Source: Clostridiales bacterium
GTDB lineage: Bacteria > Bacillota > Desulfotomaculia > Desulfotomaculales > VENG01
DNA: 64,000 nt
Direction: 5' to 3'
Assembly: GCA_016278505.1 (NCBI GenBank)
Contig: JADQBQ010000002.1
Span: 1 to 64,000, forward strand
Each line of letters starts with the position of its first letter. The first letter of the stretch is position 1. The position numbers and the translations under genes are program-made. Of this stretch, positions 26,671 through 36,216 are shown one piece after another. The notes beneath the pieces were generated by a model. That model made no database searches. It had not been told where the DNA came from and saw nothing but the letters and a program-made list of their open reading frames with translations.

Positions 26671-26985
26671 CTACCATTTTAGCCAGTCAAATTCATCAAG
26701 ATTGACCGACAATTTATTGCGGTAGATGGCTATTATAATCGCCAACCCTACCCCCACTTCTGCAGCAGCCACAGTAATTACAAAAATGGCAAATATCTGG
26801 CCTATAAATTCGTTCGGCGTAATGTATTTACTGAATGCAATCAAATTAATGTTTACCGCATTCAGCATCAGTTCAATACAGATCAGCACCGAAATGGCAT
26901 TCTTTTTAGATAGAACTCCAAAAAGACCTATACTAAAAAGGATTGCCGACAAAACCACATAGTGGGTAAGGCTAATCGTCAACAT
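26671..26985 (-). CDS. nuoK: NADH-quinone oxidoreductase subunit K
   Basis: The 104-aa protein has three membrane spans and the two conserved intramembrane Glu (LICIELMLNAVNINLIAF and TVAAAEVGVGLAIIIAIY), as in NuoK/MrpC-like subunits of complex I. Its start overlaps the 3' end of nuoJ by 14 bases. Confidence 0.95.
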   Translation of the reverse strand: MLTISLTHYVVLSAILFSIGLFGVLSKKNAISVLICIELMLNAVNINLIAFSKYITPNEFIGQIFAIFVITVAAAEVGVGLAIIIAIYRNKLSVNLDEFDWLKW

Positions 26986-27496
26986 TAGCCTTCACCTCCT
27001 TGGCCAGAACGATCGCTCCTACCAGGGCCACTAACAGCAGCAGGGCAGCGACTTCAAAGGGTATTACGTATTTACTTAAGAGCAACTGACCAATTTGCCC
27101 CAGTGAATCCTCAGGCACCGGGGTGTTGGCCGCTAAATCTGCCCAAGCCGTAGTTCCGGCAAAAAAACCACTCACTGCCAGTGTCAAAGCCACAACTCCT
27201 CCGGCCATAAATGTTTGCCTGTTAAACAGGTTGGACTGTTTCATGTCTGTCCTTTGGATAAGCATTACACCAAAGATAATCATGATACAAACCGCACCGG
27301 CGTATACCAAAACCTGGATAACAGCAAGGTAAGCAGCATCCAGTATAAGGAATAACCCAGCCATGGCTATAAAGCATATGGCCAAAAACAATACTGAATG
27401 GACAATATTCCGCATTGACACTACCAGTATAGCCGAACCCAGGATAACCGCGGCCAGTACGTAAAAAGCTAGTACACTGTAAATACTGGTTTCCAT
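26972..27496 (-). CDS. nuoJ: NADH-quinone oxidoreductase subunit J
   Basis: The 174-aa membrane subunit has five spans, with the conserved AVIQVLVYAGAVCIMIIFGVML segment containing the pi-bulge Tyr (about residues 54-75). I start it at ATG 27496, four bases after the nuoI stop codon, with AAGGAGG in the nuoI end; a longer frame to 27544 lies inside nuoI. The final segment ends KEVKANVDD. Confidence 0.93.
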   Translation of the reverse strand: METSIYSVLAFYVLAAVILGSAILVVSMRNIVHSVLFLAICFIAMAGLFLILDAAYLAVIQVLVYAGAVCIMIIFGVMLIQRTDMKQSNLFNRQTFMAGGVVALTLAVSGFFAGTTAWADLAANTPVPEDSLGQIGQLLLSKYVIPFEVAALLLLVALVGAIVLAKEVKANVDD

Positions 27497-27500
27497 GATA

Positions 27501-28052
27501 TTACTGACCCTCCTTCTCCGGGGCCTTTCCGGCAGCCACTTCATCAGAAGCAGATTTATCTGCCGATGCTGCCGGGGTTTCCTCTTTCTGTTTCCCTTTG
27601 CCCTTTACTTTAGGTTCAGCCTTCTCACCCGATGCCTCCGGTGTTGCTTCTTCCGGCTTTGGTTCAGGCTTAGGTGCTTCTCGCTCAACCAAGATCAAGG
27701 GAATAGCATCATAATTATACTGACTCATATCATGTTCTAAACTAAAGTTTATTGCGTCTTTATTGCAAGCTTCCACACACATGCCGCAAAACAGGCAATA
27801 TTCAATGTTCATAACGTACTTAGTCAAAAACTTCTTCTTTTCAACTTTTTCACTTTTGAGCTCAATTACATTGTTCGGACAAGCATTCGCACACAGATTG
27901 CATGCAATACATTTATCAGCGTCGAAAACAAACCGGCCGTGAAAGCGCTCCGGTTTAGTGTGCTGCTCTTCAGGATACTGCACAGTAAACTTTTTCGACG
28001 TAAATTCCTTCCACGTTATGCGCAGACCTTTGATTAAGCCGTTTCCAAACAT
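27501..28052 (-). CDS. nuoI: NADH-quinone oxidoreductase subunit I with charged C-terminal extension
   Basis: The 183-aa ferredoxin-like subunit binds two 4Fe-4S clusters: CIACNLCANACP (about residues 46-57) and CLFCGMCVEACN (about 85-96). It carries electrons toward NuoB. After the family core it has a tail of about 65 residues (from about 118), rich in Lys, Glu, Pro and Ala, without Cys (KPEPKPEEATPEA...). That tail is longer than in most NuoI proteins and looks disordered. Because NuoE, F and G are missing here, NuoI is the likely entry point for electrons from ferredoxin or another donor. Confidence 0.94.
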   Translation of the reverse strand: MFGNGLIKGLRITWKEFTSKKFTVQYPEEQHTKPERFHGRFVFDADKCIACNLCANACPNNVIELKSEKVEKKKFLTKYVMNIEYCLFCGMCVEACNKDAINFSLEHDMSQYNYDAIPLILVEREAPKPEPKPEEATPEASGEKAEPKVKGKGKQKEETPAASADKSASDEVAAGKAPEKEGQ

Positions 28053-28056
28053 GCCA

Positions 28057-29109
28057 TCACCACCCTATCGCCCGGTAGATATACATACCAATACCGGTTA
28101 CAAAAACGTTGGCCAGGGACAGTGGTACCAGTATTTTCCAACCAAAACCCATTAGTTGATCAACTCTGATACGCGGGAAGGTCCAACGGAACCACATTAC
28201 CACAAAAATCAGTACGTACATTTTCAGGAAAAACCATAACCAAGAAGGAATAAAAGTCAATCCAAAAGGCGCCAGCCAGCCACCCAAGAAAATAGTAGTT
28301 GCCATGGCTGAAATAATCATAATGCTTGCGTATTCGGCTAGAAAGAACATGGCAAATCCCATGCCTCCGTATTCTGTATACGGCCCGTTAATAATCTCCG
28401 ATTCACCTTCCACCAGGTCAAACGGTGTACGGTTACACTCAGCCACTGCGGCTATAAAGAAAATCAAAAAAGCAATGGGCTGGGTAACAATAAACCACAT
28501 GTTCTGCTGAGCGGCAATAATTTCGGTTAAGTTCATACTCCCCACCAGCATAATAACGCCCAGTACCGACAGGATCATAGGGAGTTCATAACTTACCATT
28601 TGTGCTACCACTCGCATAGATCCCAGTAAGGAATACTTATTGTTTGAGCCCCATCCACCCATCCAGAAGATAATGGTAGTTAGAGACGCCAGGGCAAAAA
28701 CGTAAAACAGACCTATATTTAAGTCCAGTGCCACCATATCTTTGCCAAAAGGAATAGCGGCAAAAATCATTAAAGGCGGCACAAATACTAAAGCCGGTGC
28801 CAGCAAGAATAGAATCTTATCTGCACTTTTCGGAATCGGAATTTCTTTACTAATCAGTTTTCCAATGTCACAGGTAGTTTGCAGTAATCCCCATGGTCCC
28901 ACCCTGTTAGGACCTATACGGGCCTGCATGTATCCAGCCACTTTCCGCTCCATAAGCACTAACCAAAGGGCATTTATAAGAATAAATACCAGGATAGCAA
29001 CCAGCTTTACGACCAGCAACGTGACGTCATTCCAAAGTGGAGGGACCCCCGCGCTGTCCAGCAGGTTTCTGAGCAAGCCGGCTATATTTGTAAAAAGATT
29101 TTCCAACAT
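28057..29109 (-). CDS. nuoH: NADH-quinone oxidoreductase subunit H
   Basis: This 350-aa heel subunit joins the peripheral arm to the membrane arm and lines the quinone cavity. Eight or nine spans are visible, with LMERKVAGYMQARIGPNRVGPWGLLQ (about residues 48-73), ELPMILSVLGVIML and NRTPFDLVEGESEIINGPYTEYGG (about 216-239), all family hallmarks. It follows nuoD by 27 bases. Confidence 0.96.
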   Translation of the reverse strand: MLENLFTNIAGLLRNLLDSAGVPPLWNDVTLLVVKLVAILVFILINALWLVLMERKVAGYMQARIGPNRVGPWGLLQTTCDIGKLISKEIPIPKSADKILFLLAPALVFVPPLMIFAAIPFGKDMVALDLNIGLFYVFALASLTTIIFWMGGWGSNNKYSLLGSMRVVAQMVSYELPMILSVLGVIMLVGSMNLTEIIAAQQNMWFIVTQPIAFLIFFIAAVAECNRTPFDLVEGESEIINGPYTEYGGMGFAMFFLAEYASIMIISAMATTIFLGGWLAPFGLTFIPSWLWFFLKMYVLIFVVMWFRWTFPRIRVDQLMGFGWKILVPLSLANVFVTGIGMYIYRAIGW

Positions 29110-29136
29110 GCCTTTTCTCCCCTATAGTCCCATTTT

Positions 29137-30240
29137 TTAACAGTCCACTTCACCCAAAACAATATCAATGCTACCCAGGATAGCTACTAAGTCTGCAATC
29201 AACCAGCCGCGGCTCATTTCATCCAAGTAACCGAGGTTAATAAATGAAGGCCTCCTTACATGAACACGGTGTGGTTTATTAGTACCGTCGCTTACGACAT
29301 AAAAACCCAATATTCCTTTGGAACTTTCGATTTCAGCGTAAGCATCGCCTTTCGGCGGCTTAAGTGCTTTTGGCACCTTGCCTTTAATAGGACCGTCAAT
29401 CTCTTTAATTTGTTCTATGGCCTGCTTAATAATCCGTACCGATTGGCGCATCTCCCTAACTCTGCAGAAATAGCGATCGAAACAATCCCCGTTTTTACCC
29501 ACGGGCACTTCAAAGTCAAAGCGGTCATAAATACTGTAAGGCTTGGCCTTGCGCAGGTCATAGTTTATACCGGATCCCCGCAAAACAGGCCCACTAAGGC
29601 TATAGTCAATAGCAGTTTCAGGAGAAAGACCCCCCACTTGCTTGGTTCTGGCTTGGAAAATTTCATTCCCGGTTATCAGCCCGTCATACTCATCAATATA
29701 CCCTGGCATATCGTCCATCAGTTTGTCGAGCTTTTCCAACCATCCTTCAGGAGCATCATCAGCAACTCCACCAAAGCGAGCATAACTGAAAGTCATCCTG
29801 GAGCCGGTTAGTTCCTCCAATAAATCCATCATCCGTTCACGCTCCCGGAAACAAAGGAGAAATCCTGTAAACCCTCCCACATCCAAGGCATAAACTCCGG
29901 TGGCCAACACATGACTCGCCAAACGAGACAACTCTCCTGAAATAACACGCAGGTATTCTGCCCTTTCAGGGACTTCAAGGCCCATCAATTTTTCAACAGC
30001 CATTACATAACCCCAGTTTTGCAGCATGGATGCCAAGTAATCCATTCTATCCGTATAAGGAATCACCTGTTGATAGGTACGACTTTCAGCTAATTTTTCA
30101 ATTCCCCGGTGCAGATAGCCGCAGACGGGCTCAGCTTTAACAATCTTTTCCCCGTCTAACGTAAGGACCACTTGGAACACGCCGTGGGTAGCGGGGTGCT
30201 GTGGGCCAAAGTTCATTGTATAAGTTTCCGTCCTCAACAT
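29137..30240 (-). CDS. nuoD: NADH-quinone oxidoreductase subunit D (49-kDa-like)
   Basis: The 367-aa protein is the NuoD subunit related to the large subunit of NiFe hydrogenases. [14 protein letters not shown] near the N-terminus contains the quinone-site His, and [12 protein letters not shown] and RMDYLA follow. I start it at ATG 30240 (MLRTETYTM); the frame extends nine bases to a GTG. It is separate from nuoC rather than fused. The hydrogenase Ni-binding cysteines are absent, as expected for complex I. Confidence 0.95.
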   Translation of the reverse strand: MLRTETYTMNFGPQHPATHGVFQVVLTLDGEKIVKAEPVCGYLHRGIEKLAESRTYQQVIPYTDRMDYLASMLQNWGYVMAVEKLMGLEVPERAEYLRVISGELSRLASHVLATGVYALDVGGFTGFLLCFRERERMMDLLEELTGSRMTFSYARFGGVADDAPEGWLEKLDKLMDDMPGYIDEYDGLITGNEIFQARTKQVGGLSPETAIDYSLSGPVLRGSGINYDLRKAKPYSIYDRFDFEVPVGKNGDCFDRYFCRVREMRQSVRIIKQAIEQIKEIDGPIKGKVPKALKPPKGDAYAEIESSKGILGFYVVSDGTNKPHRVHVRRPSFINLGYLDEMSRGWLIADLVAILGSIDIVLGEVDC

Positions 30241-30266
30241 TTGCCACACCTCTTAATTTTCAAGAG

Positions 30267-30749
30267 TTACTTCCTGCCACCCACCCATTGATAATCCTTG
30301 CGCAACGGGTAGCCCTCAAAATTATCCGTAAGCAAAATCCGCTTTAGATTAGGGTGGTCGGTAAAGACAATACCAAACAGGTCATAAACTTCACGTTCCT
30401 GCCAATTGGCACCGCCCCAAACCGGGAACACGGAAGGTATTTCCGGATTTTTTCGACTAACGCGGGCCTTCACAGTTAAATAAAGTTTCTCATAAACGGA
30501 GGTTAAGTTGTAAACAATCTCCATTTCCCCGTCATCTTCGTCTTCATTACCATCGCCTTTTCCTTTTGCATCAGCGGGATAATCGGCGGCAGTAAGGTTG
30601 GTAAGGTAATTGAAACCAAAACTATTTTTTAATTCCTGCATCAGACCCAGTAAATCCTCAGTCGAAACACTAATAGTTTCCTCTGACGTTTTTATCTGGG
30701 GAAACTTTTCCTTCAATTCGCTTATTATTTCAGATATCTTTTTCTCCAT
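30267..30749 (-). CDS. nuoC: NADH-quinone oxidoreductase subunit C (30-kDa-like)
   Basis: The 160-aa subunit has the NuoC signature ANWQEREVYDLFGIVFTDHPNLKRILL (about residues 116-142) and ends with PLRKDYQW. An acidic, Gly- and Lys-containing insertion (about residues 58-77, DAKGKGDGNEDEDDGE) interrupts the usual compact N-terminal domain; it is likely a surface loop. The gene lies between nuoB (3 bases) and nuoD (26 bases). Confidence 0.94.
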   Translation of the reverse strand: MEKKISEIISELKEKFPQIKTSEETISVSTEDLLGLMQELKNSFGFNYLTNLTAADYPADAKGKGDGNEDEDDGEMEIVYNLTSVYEKLYLTVKARVSRKNPEIPSVFPVWGGANWQEREVYDLFGIVFTDHPNLKRILLTDNFEGYPLRKDYQWVGGRK

Positions 30750-30752
30750 AAT

Positions 30753-31259
30753 CTAAAGCTCCACCACCTTCGGATCAAGTATTTTGGCCCTTAATTTCAA
30801 AAAGCCGTCAATAATTGCATCGGGCCGTGGTGGACACCCGGGTACATATACATCTACCGGAATAATTTGTCTTGCACCCGGTACTACAAAATAAGAATCC
30901 ACAAATGGACCGCCGGAAATAGCACAACTACCCACTGCTATACACCATTTAGGTTCTGCCATCTGCTCCCACAAACGCAACACAAATGGTGCTGACTTGG
31001 TAGTAATTGTTCCGGCAACTACCATTACATCAGCCTGTCGCGGAGTGGGGCGCATAACCTCATAACCAAAGCGCGACAAATCATACCGGGGTCCGTTTGT
31101 ACCCATCAAAGCTTCAATGGCACAGCAGGCCAACCCAAAACCTAATGGCCAAATGGAATGTGCTCTGGCCATATTTAGGACTTTTTCCAGAGATGCAAAG
31201 TGGACAAGTCGCTTTAATTCGCTTGGCATTGGCATGCCCTTATCGTTAGTTACTTCCAT
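30753..31259 (-). CDS. nuoB: NADH-quinone oxidoreductase subunit B
   Basis: The 168-aa subunit holds iron-sulfur cluster N2. The four Cys are in [10 protein letters not shown] (adjacent pair, about residues 44-45), VGSCAISGG (about 109) and [11 protein letters not shown] (about 139). ATG 31259 overlaps the nuoA end by ten bases and has AAGGAAGGTG upstream; the frame also continues ten codons upstream inside nuoA. Confidence 0.95.
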   Translation of the reverse strand: MEVTNDKGMPMPSELKRLVHFASLEKVLNMARAHSIWPLGFGLACCAIEALMGTNGPRYDLSRFGYEVMRPTPRQADVMVVAGTITTKSAPFVLRLWEQMAEPKWCIAVGSCAISGGPFVDSYFVVPGARQIIPVDVYVPGCPPRPDAIIDGFLKLRAKILDPKVVEL

Positions 31260-31603
31260 TCCAATGCACCTTCCTTCCAGGCGTACCACAAACCGACAAT
31301 TAGAATAAATAGAAATATCATCATTTCAATGAACGCAAATAGCCCCAGGCTCTGATATTTTATAGCCCATGGAAACAAGTATATTGTTTCCACATCAAAT
31401 ATTACAAACATTAGTGCATAAAGAAAGTAAGAAGTCCTGAATCGCACCCACGTTGTGCCAATGGTGGGCACTCCACATTCATAAGCTTCAAATTTTTGAT
31501 TAGCAATACTCCTGGGGTGAATGATAAAACTTGTGACAATTCCTCCAGCGCCAAAAGCAACTGCCACTGCAAGGAAAATCAACACACCCGCCCAGTCGGA
31601 CAA
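31250..31603 (-). CDS. nuoA: NADH-quinone oxidoreductase subunit A
   Basis: The 117-aa, three-span subunit shows [10 protein letters not shown] (the conserved quinone-loop Cys, about residue 44) and [15 protein letters not shown] (about 67-81). It is the first gene of the nuo operon. Its start is TTG 31603 behind a long G-rich ribosome site (AAGGGGGGGAG). The 267 bases upstream, to the end of rnhB, are AT-rich and presumably hold the promoter, but I cannot pick one with confidence. Confidence 0.95.
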   Translation of the reverse strand: MSDWAGVLIFLAVAVAFGAGGIVTSFIIHPRSIANQKFEAYECGVPTIGTTWVRFRTSYFLYALMFVIFDVETIYLFPWAIKYQSLGLFAFIEMMIFLFILIVGLWYAWKEGALEWK

Positions 31604-31870
31604 TGTTCTCCCCCCCTTCTTTTATTAAATACCACAAAGTTTTAAAAACAGCCCCTTTATAACCGGAGGTGTAAATGATTGTGAATTCTGTAACTCCCCA
31701 GCGTATAAAAATAAGCTAACTTCGTGGCTAAAAAAATATTAGTAAAATAATCTTACTAAGCAACTAATAAAATTGAAACAAATAAGTTTTCTAACACTTT
31801 TGCCTATTTGTAGTTTATATAAGTGAAGTTATGAACTAACTTAGACAAACATTACAAAGTAACAACGAAT

Positions 31871-32689
31871 TTACCCTTCTTTAATTTTGTTACAGTGTAA
31901 AAGACGTTTAACCGGAGCAAAATCAGCTCGGTGAGCAGCACAAGGTCCATAAGCCTGTAGTGCCTGGAGGTGTTCTTTCGTACCATAACCTTTGTGCTTT
32001 TTAAATCCATATTGTGGGTGCATAATGTGCAGCACCGTCATTAGTTCATCACGAGTAACCTTGGCCAGTACTGAAGCTGCCGCAATAGAGGCGGAAAGAT
32101 CATCACCACCAACCAATGCTGTTTGATGCACATCAAGATCCTTGATGGGAAACCCGTCCACCAAAAGATATTCGGGCTTATACTGGAGGCCTTGGACAGC
32201 TCTTTTCATAGCCAAAAGTGAAGCCCAATAAATATTATAACACAAAATCTCGTTCACTGTGGATAGGCTAACCGACCAGTCCAAGGAGACTTCTTTTATC
32301 ATTACTGCCATTTTTCTCCGGGCTTCGGGTGACAGCTTCTTGGAATCTCTTAATCCCGGTAGTTCAACAAAGCCCGGCAGCACGACTGCTGCCGCAACCA
32401 CCGGTCCGGCCAAAGGGCCTCTTCCTGCTTCGTCCACACCGGCTATAATTGAAAATCCCTGATCGTATAAATCATTTTCGTGTATGAAAAGTTTTTTTAG
32501 AAACGCTAATTTTCTATCATGTTCTATAGCTTTTTGCTGAACCGAACGGTAAATATTCCTTACTCCCACCCTATGATCTACAGCAAGTGATGCAATGAAT
32601 TCATTATCCAGTTGAGCACTATGGGCAACTATTTTCTTTATTTGAGCTACCGTTAGAGTCCCCGGATCACATTTAAGCTTTTTGGGCAT
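31871..32689 (-). CDS. rnhB: Ribonuclease HII
   Basis: The 272-aa enzyme removes RNA from RNA-DNA hybrids and single ribonucleotides from DNA. Catalytic GVDEAGRGPLAGPVVAA places Asp86 and Glu87; LVDGFPIKDL and GGDDLSASIAAASVLAKVTRD supply the later acidic residues. The N-terminal extension of about 80 residues is typical of Firmicutes RnhB. I start at ATG 32689 behind CGGAG rather than six codons upstream. It ends the ylxM-ffh...rbgA-rnhB block. Confidence 0.94.
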   Translation of the reverse strand: MPKKLKCDPGTLTVAQIKKIVAHSAQLDNEFIASLAVDHRVGVRNIYRSVQQKAIEHDRKLAFLKKLFIHENDLYDQGFSIIAGVDEAGRGPLAGPVVAAAVVLPGFVELPGLRDSKKLSPEARRKMAVMIKEVSLDWSVSLSTVNEILCYNIYWASLLAMKRAVQGLQYKPEYLLVDGFPIKDLDVHQTALVGGDDLSASIAAASVLAKVTRDELMTVLHIMHPQYGFKKHKGYGTKEHLQALQAYGPCAAHRADFAPVKRLLHCNKIKEG

Positions 32690-32770
32690 CTTATTTCTCC
32701 GGCGCAAAAGTGTAAAACTTAATAAGATTTTCTCGGTTTATAAATAAATCCCTGCTCGCAATCACAAATT

Positions 32771-33634
32771 TTAACTCTTTTTTGTTAGCTGTGGAGGCAT
32801 TTCCAGTGTAAAACACCCTAACTTACCCTCACGAAATTCTTTTAATATATGGACAGAGGCTTTATACATATCCACTTTTCCGCCAGAGATAATAAATCCC
32901 CGCCTGTGGGCCACTTGTTCTATGATTTCATTTACTTCATCAATTACTCCATTATCGTCTGACAAATTATACCTATCTCTTAACACACCTGGATGATTTG
33001 TCTCAAACCATTGAATCAATCCAGCTGCTACATCCTCACTGGAGAAAACCTCTTCTTTTATAGCCCCAATAGCAGCCAAACGGAACCCCACTTCAGGATC
33101 ATCAAACTTAGGCCATAGAATCCCGGGAGTATCGAGTAATTCCACTTTTTTACTAACACGTATCCATTGCTGCCCTTTAGTTACACCGGGCTTGTTTCCT
33201 GTACGGGCAGCTTTTTGCCGCACCAAACTGTTAATAAATAATGATTTACCTACATTGGGAATCCCAACAATCATACACCTGACCGGCCTTGCTCTTCCCG
33301 TGGCCGTGGCCTTCATCTTTGCAGGTGCCAGCTTGATAACCGCGTCCGGAACCTTGTTTATACCGTGGCCGGTACGCGAATTAACCACTAAAGAAACACC
33401 CTCAGGACATATACCGCGCGCCCACAATTCCGTTAGCCTTTTATCTGCCAGGTCAGATTTATTTAATACTACCAACTGCGGTTTACGGCCTATAATCTTG
33501 TTAACCATGGGGTTACGGCTGCTGAGCGGAGCGCGCGCATCCACCAGTTCAATAACAACATCTACCAGTTTCAAATTCTGCTCAACCAATCTGCGGGCTT
33601 TGGCCATATGACCTGGGTACCACTGAATATTCAT
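32771..33634 (-). CDS. rbgA: Ribosome biogenesis GTPase RbgA (YlqF)
   Basis: The 287-aa circularly permuted GTPase has its G motifs in the order G4 (NKSD, residues 58-61), G1 (GIPNVGKS, about 119-126), G3 (DTPGI, about 168). N-terminal IQWYPGHMAKA is the YlqF signature. RbgA acts late in 50S subunit assembly. The C-terminal helical domain is complete. Gene order lepB-rbgA-rnhB is the common Firmicutes arrangement. Confidence 0.95.
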   Translation of the reverse strand: MNIQWYPGHMAKARRLVEQNLKLVDVVIELVDARAPLSSRNPMVNKIIGRKPQLVVLNKSDLADKRLTELWARGICPEGVSLVVNSRTGHGINKVPDAVIKLAPAKMKATATGRARPVRCMIVGIPNVGKSLFINSLVRQKAARTGNKPGVTKGQQWIRVSKKVELLDTPGILWPKFDDPEVGFRLAAIGAIKEEVFSSEDVAAGLIQWFETNHPGVLRDRYNLSDDNGVIDEVNEIIEQVAHRRGFIISGGKVDMYKASVHILKEFREGKLGCFTLEMPPQLTKKS

Positions 33635-33701
33635 GGTCTCACTTCCGACTATTGTTTATTAAAGTATACTACCCTTAATTCCATAAGTTGATTATATATT
33701 G

Positions 33702-34277
33702 CTACTTTAGAAGGCCGATCCTTCCCGGAGGCCAATATACAACCACGGCCTCTCCAATCACATACTCTTCCGGCAACGGGCCCCACCTCCTGCTGTCGTC
33801 ACTGTTATTACGATTATCGCCCATCATAAAATAGTTGTCTTCAGGCACCTTAACCGGACCAAAATCAGGGAACCTCAAGTCATCCGGCAGGTAGTTTTCT
33901 TCAACAGGTGTTCCGTCAATATAGAGCTGGCTGTCGCGGAAAGACACTGTTTGCCCTCCAACAGCTATAACCCTTTTTACGAAGTCCCTGTCAGGGTCCA
34001 AAGGAAACCTGAAAACCATTACATCTCCACGGGCAGGCTCAGTAAAATGATAATTTAATTTACTTACAATGATTCGATCACCAATTTGTAGTGTCGGCTC
34101 CATGGAACCGGAGGGAATATAGAAAGGACTGAAAATAAATATGCGTATTAAAGAGGCCAGTATGACAGCAATAACCACTGACTCCAATATCTCCACAAAG
34201 GCTGATTTACGGCGTTTGTCCCTTACTTTAAGCTTAGCATCATTAACTTTATCGTGATCGTTATCTGCCTGCAACAT
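33702..34277 (-). CDS. lepB: Signal peptidase I
   Basis: The 191-aa type I signal peptidase has a short cytoplasmic basic N-terminus, one membrane span (about residues 28-50) and the catalytic Ser58 in PSGSMEPTL and Lys101 in DFVKRVIAV. The MGDNRNNSDDSR box (about 145-156) is also present. I start at ATG 34277 behind GGGGAG; the frame continues upstream to 34346 without a ribosome site. It lies downstream of rplS beyond a hairpin terminator and may have partly separate transcription. Confidence 0.93.
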   Translation of the reverse strand: MLQADNDHDKVNDAKLKVRDKRRKSAFVEILESVVIAVILASLIRIFIFSPFYIPSGSMEPTLQIGDRIIVSKLNYHFTEPARGDVMVFRFPLDPDRDFVKRVIAVGGQTVSFRDSQLYIDGTPVEENYLPDDLRFPDFGPVKVPEDNYFMMGDNRNNSDDSRRWGPLPEEYVIGEAVVVYWPPGRIGLLK

Positions 34278-34358
34278 TTTTATCTCCCCGTAGCATAAAT
34301 TTACCTTTAAGTAAATAAGTGTATCTTGTGCGGAGTTTTCGCACAACCTCTTTAATTA

Positions 34359-34386
34359 TAAAAAGGGACTGGCTGGCAGTCCCTTA
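34359..34386 (-). terminator. Hairpin terminator after rplS
   Basis: On the minus strand a nine-base stem (AAGGGACTG/CAGTCCCTT; plus coordinates 34363-34371 with 34377-34385) with a five-base loop is followed by TTTT. It lies two bases after the rplS stop codon and before lepB, so it would end or attenuate the ribosomal-protein transcript. Confidence 0.75.
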
Positions 34387-34387
34387 A

Positions 34388-34735
34388 TTAATATCTTCTT
34401 CTTTCCTTAACGCGGGCTGCTTTACCTCTGCGCTCACGCAAATAATAAAGCCTGGCTCTGCGCACACGACCACGTCTGGAAACCTCAATTTTAGCAATCC
34501 TGGGCGAGTGCAGGGGAAAAGTGCGCTCCACACCTACTCCATACGAAACCCTTCTAACGGTGAAAGTCTCGCTTATACTGGACCCCTTGCGACGAATAAC
34601 CACACCTTCAAACACCTGAATGCGTTCCCTGGTGCCTTCCACAACTTTCACATGGACCTTAACTGTATCTCCCGGCTGAAAGTTAGGAATGTCATTCTTA
34701 AGCTGTTCCTTTTCTATTACATCAACTAAATTCAA
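34388..34735 (-). CDS. rplS: 50S ribosomal protein L19
   Basis: The 115-aa protein is a full-length L19: [59 protein letters not shown] and the basic C-terminus [13 protein letters not shown]. It binds 23S rRNA near the interface with the 30S subunit. It follows trmD by about 115 bases. Confidence 0.96.
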   Translation of the reverse strand: MNLVDVIEKEQLKNDIPNFQPGDTVKVHVKVVEGTRERIQVFEGVVIRRKGSSISETFTVRRVSYGVGVERTFPLHSPRIAKIEVSRRGRVRRARLYYLRERRGKAARVKERRRY

Positions 34736-34849
34736 TTTATGTACCCCCTTTTCTGAAGATGTTCATGCCTTAATATCTAAGACAGCGGACCATCTTTTAT
34801 CAACAATCGAAATTATAGCACAATTTTTTTCCAGGTGCAACAAGTTATC

Positions 34850-35599
34850 TTAGGTGCAACTGTCCAAGGTTTTCTTAAGTTCTTTAAGGAATGCCTTGTC
34901 CCGTGCGGTTAACAGGTCACCTTCCAACAAATCCGGCCTTCTGACCATAGTCCTAATTAAAGATTCCTTACGCCGCCAATCTCGAATGAGCTGATGATGA
35001 CCGCTGGTAAGTACATCCGGCACTTCCATCCCCCTAAATTCACGCGGGCGAGTATAATGAGGATATTCCAAAAGGCCATTATAAAAGGAATCTTCTTCAG
35101 CAGATGTCCTTTCTCCCAAGACATCTGGAACCAGCCTTGCCACGGCATCAATCACTACCATAGCCGGAAGTTCACCGCCGGTGAGAACAAAGTCACCTAT
35201 GGAAACTTCATCCGTTACCAGCTGTTCATGTATGCGCTCATCAAAACCCTCGTAGTGTCCGCAAATAATTACCAGATGATCCTCCCGGGCAATTTCCTTG
35301 GCAAATTCCTGATTAAATGGCCTACCGGTAGGACACATAATCATAACACGCCCGGCAAAACCGCCTGACTGGCGACCTATGTAATCCATAGCATTAAAAA
35401 CCGGCTCAGGACCGATAACCATCCCCGCTCCTCCACCAAACGGCGTATCATCCACGGTACGGTGTTTGGTGGTGGAAAAATCTCTGATGTTAACAATATT
35501 AATATTGATTAAGTCTTTCTCTCTCGCCCTTTTAACAATACTGGCATCAAAAGGACCTTGAAACATTTCCGGAAACAAGGTGAGAATGTCTATTATCAA
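34850..35599 (-). CDS. trmD: tRNA (guanine-37-N1)-methyltransferase
   Basis: The 249-aa SPOUT methyltransferase methylates G37 of tRNAs. Start TTG 35599 (MIIDILTLFPEMF) follows GAGGTG. Knot motifs: CGHYEGFDERI (about residues 111-121), IGDFVLTGGELPA (about 132-144) and the flexible YPHYTRPREFRG segment (about 175-186). The rimM-trmD-rplS order is standard. Confidence 0.96.
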   Translation of the reverse strand: MIIDILTLFPEMFQGPFDASIVKRAREKDLININIVNIRDFSTTKHRTVDDTPFGGGAGMVIGPEPVFNAMDYIGRQSGGFAGRVMIMCPTGRPFNQEFAKEIAREDHLVIICGHYEGFDERIHEQLVTDEVSIGDFVLTGGELPAMVVIDAVARLVPDVLGERTSAEEDSFYNGLLEYPHYTRPREFRGMEVPDVLTSGHHQLIRDWRRKESLIRTMVRRPDLLEGDLLTARDKAFLKELKKTLDSCT

Positions 35600-35612
35600 T
35601 GGTTACACCTCG

Positions 35613-36131
35613 TCAAAGTTCCAACCCCTCGGGTAATTGTACCACTATGTTCCCAGCCTCCGGGTCCATATGGTGCACAACTGTTTTTAAAGCCGGAACT
35701 AAAAGTGGTTTGCGGCGTCCTTCTCCTTCCACCACATAAACATCATTTGCACCGGTTCTTATAACATCTTTTACTTCACCAAGGAGTTCTCCTTCCCTGG
35801 TATATACCTTGCAACCTAATATCTCGAAAACATAGTAGGTTTGTTCGGGAAGATCCATGGCCTGCTCTCGGTAGACTTGCAGCAAAGCACCCTTATACTT
35901 TGCTGCTTCGTTGATGTCTTGAATTTCCCGAAACCGTATAACTATAAACCTTTTATTGCGAAAAGCCTCTTCTATGTGTAAGATTTCCCTCTTGTTTCGG
36001 TGCAACACCAAAACCTCATCCATATCAAAAAAGCGGTCAGGAAAATCCGTGAGAGGCAGAATACGTAGCATTCCATGTCTGCCCTGAGTATTTGCTATTT
36101 TACCCACCGTTATATATCGGACATCCTGCAT
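35613..36131 (-). CDS. rimM: Ribosome maturation factor RimM
   Basis: The 172-aa protein has an N-terminal RimM beta-barrel (ITVGKIANTQGRHGMLRI) and a C-terminal PRC-barrel domain (GCKVYTREGELLGEVKDVI..., KPLLVPALKTVV). It helps processing and assembly of the 30S subunit head by interacting with S19. ATG 36131 follows AAGGAGG. Confidence 0.95.
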   Translation of the reverse strand: MQDVRYITVGKIANTQGRHGMLRILPLTDFPDRFFDMDEVLVLHRNKREILHIEEAFRNKRFIVIRFREIQDINEAAKYKGALLQVYREQAMDLPEQTYYVFEILGCKVYTREGELLGEVKDVIRTGANDVYVVEGEGRRKPLLVPALKTVVHHMDPEAGNIVVQLPEGLEL

Positions 36132-36216
36132 CCCATGGAAGTCCTCCTTGCCAACCCCTGTATACTAATTAAAGAGGTGTAATACCCTGGTAAATGCCAG
36201 GAACTTACCCTGGTGT

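Noticed and set aside
29260-29811. Plus-strand 183-aa open frame
   Set aside because: Fully antisense to nuoD, which is certain from its motifs.
31604-31870. Regulatory structure upstream of nuoA
   Set aside because: AT-rich with several weak promoter-like hexamers; none stands out enough to name.
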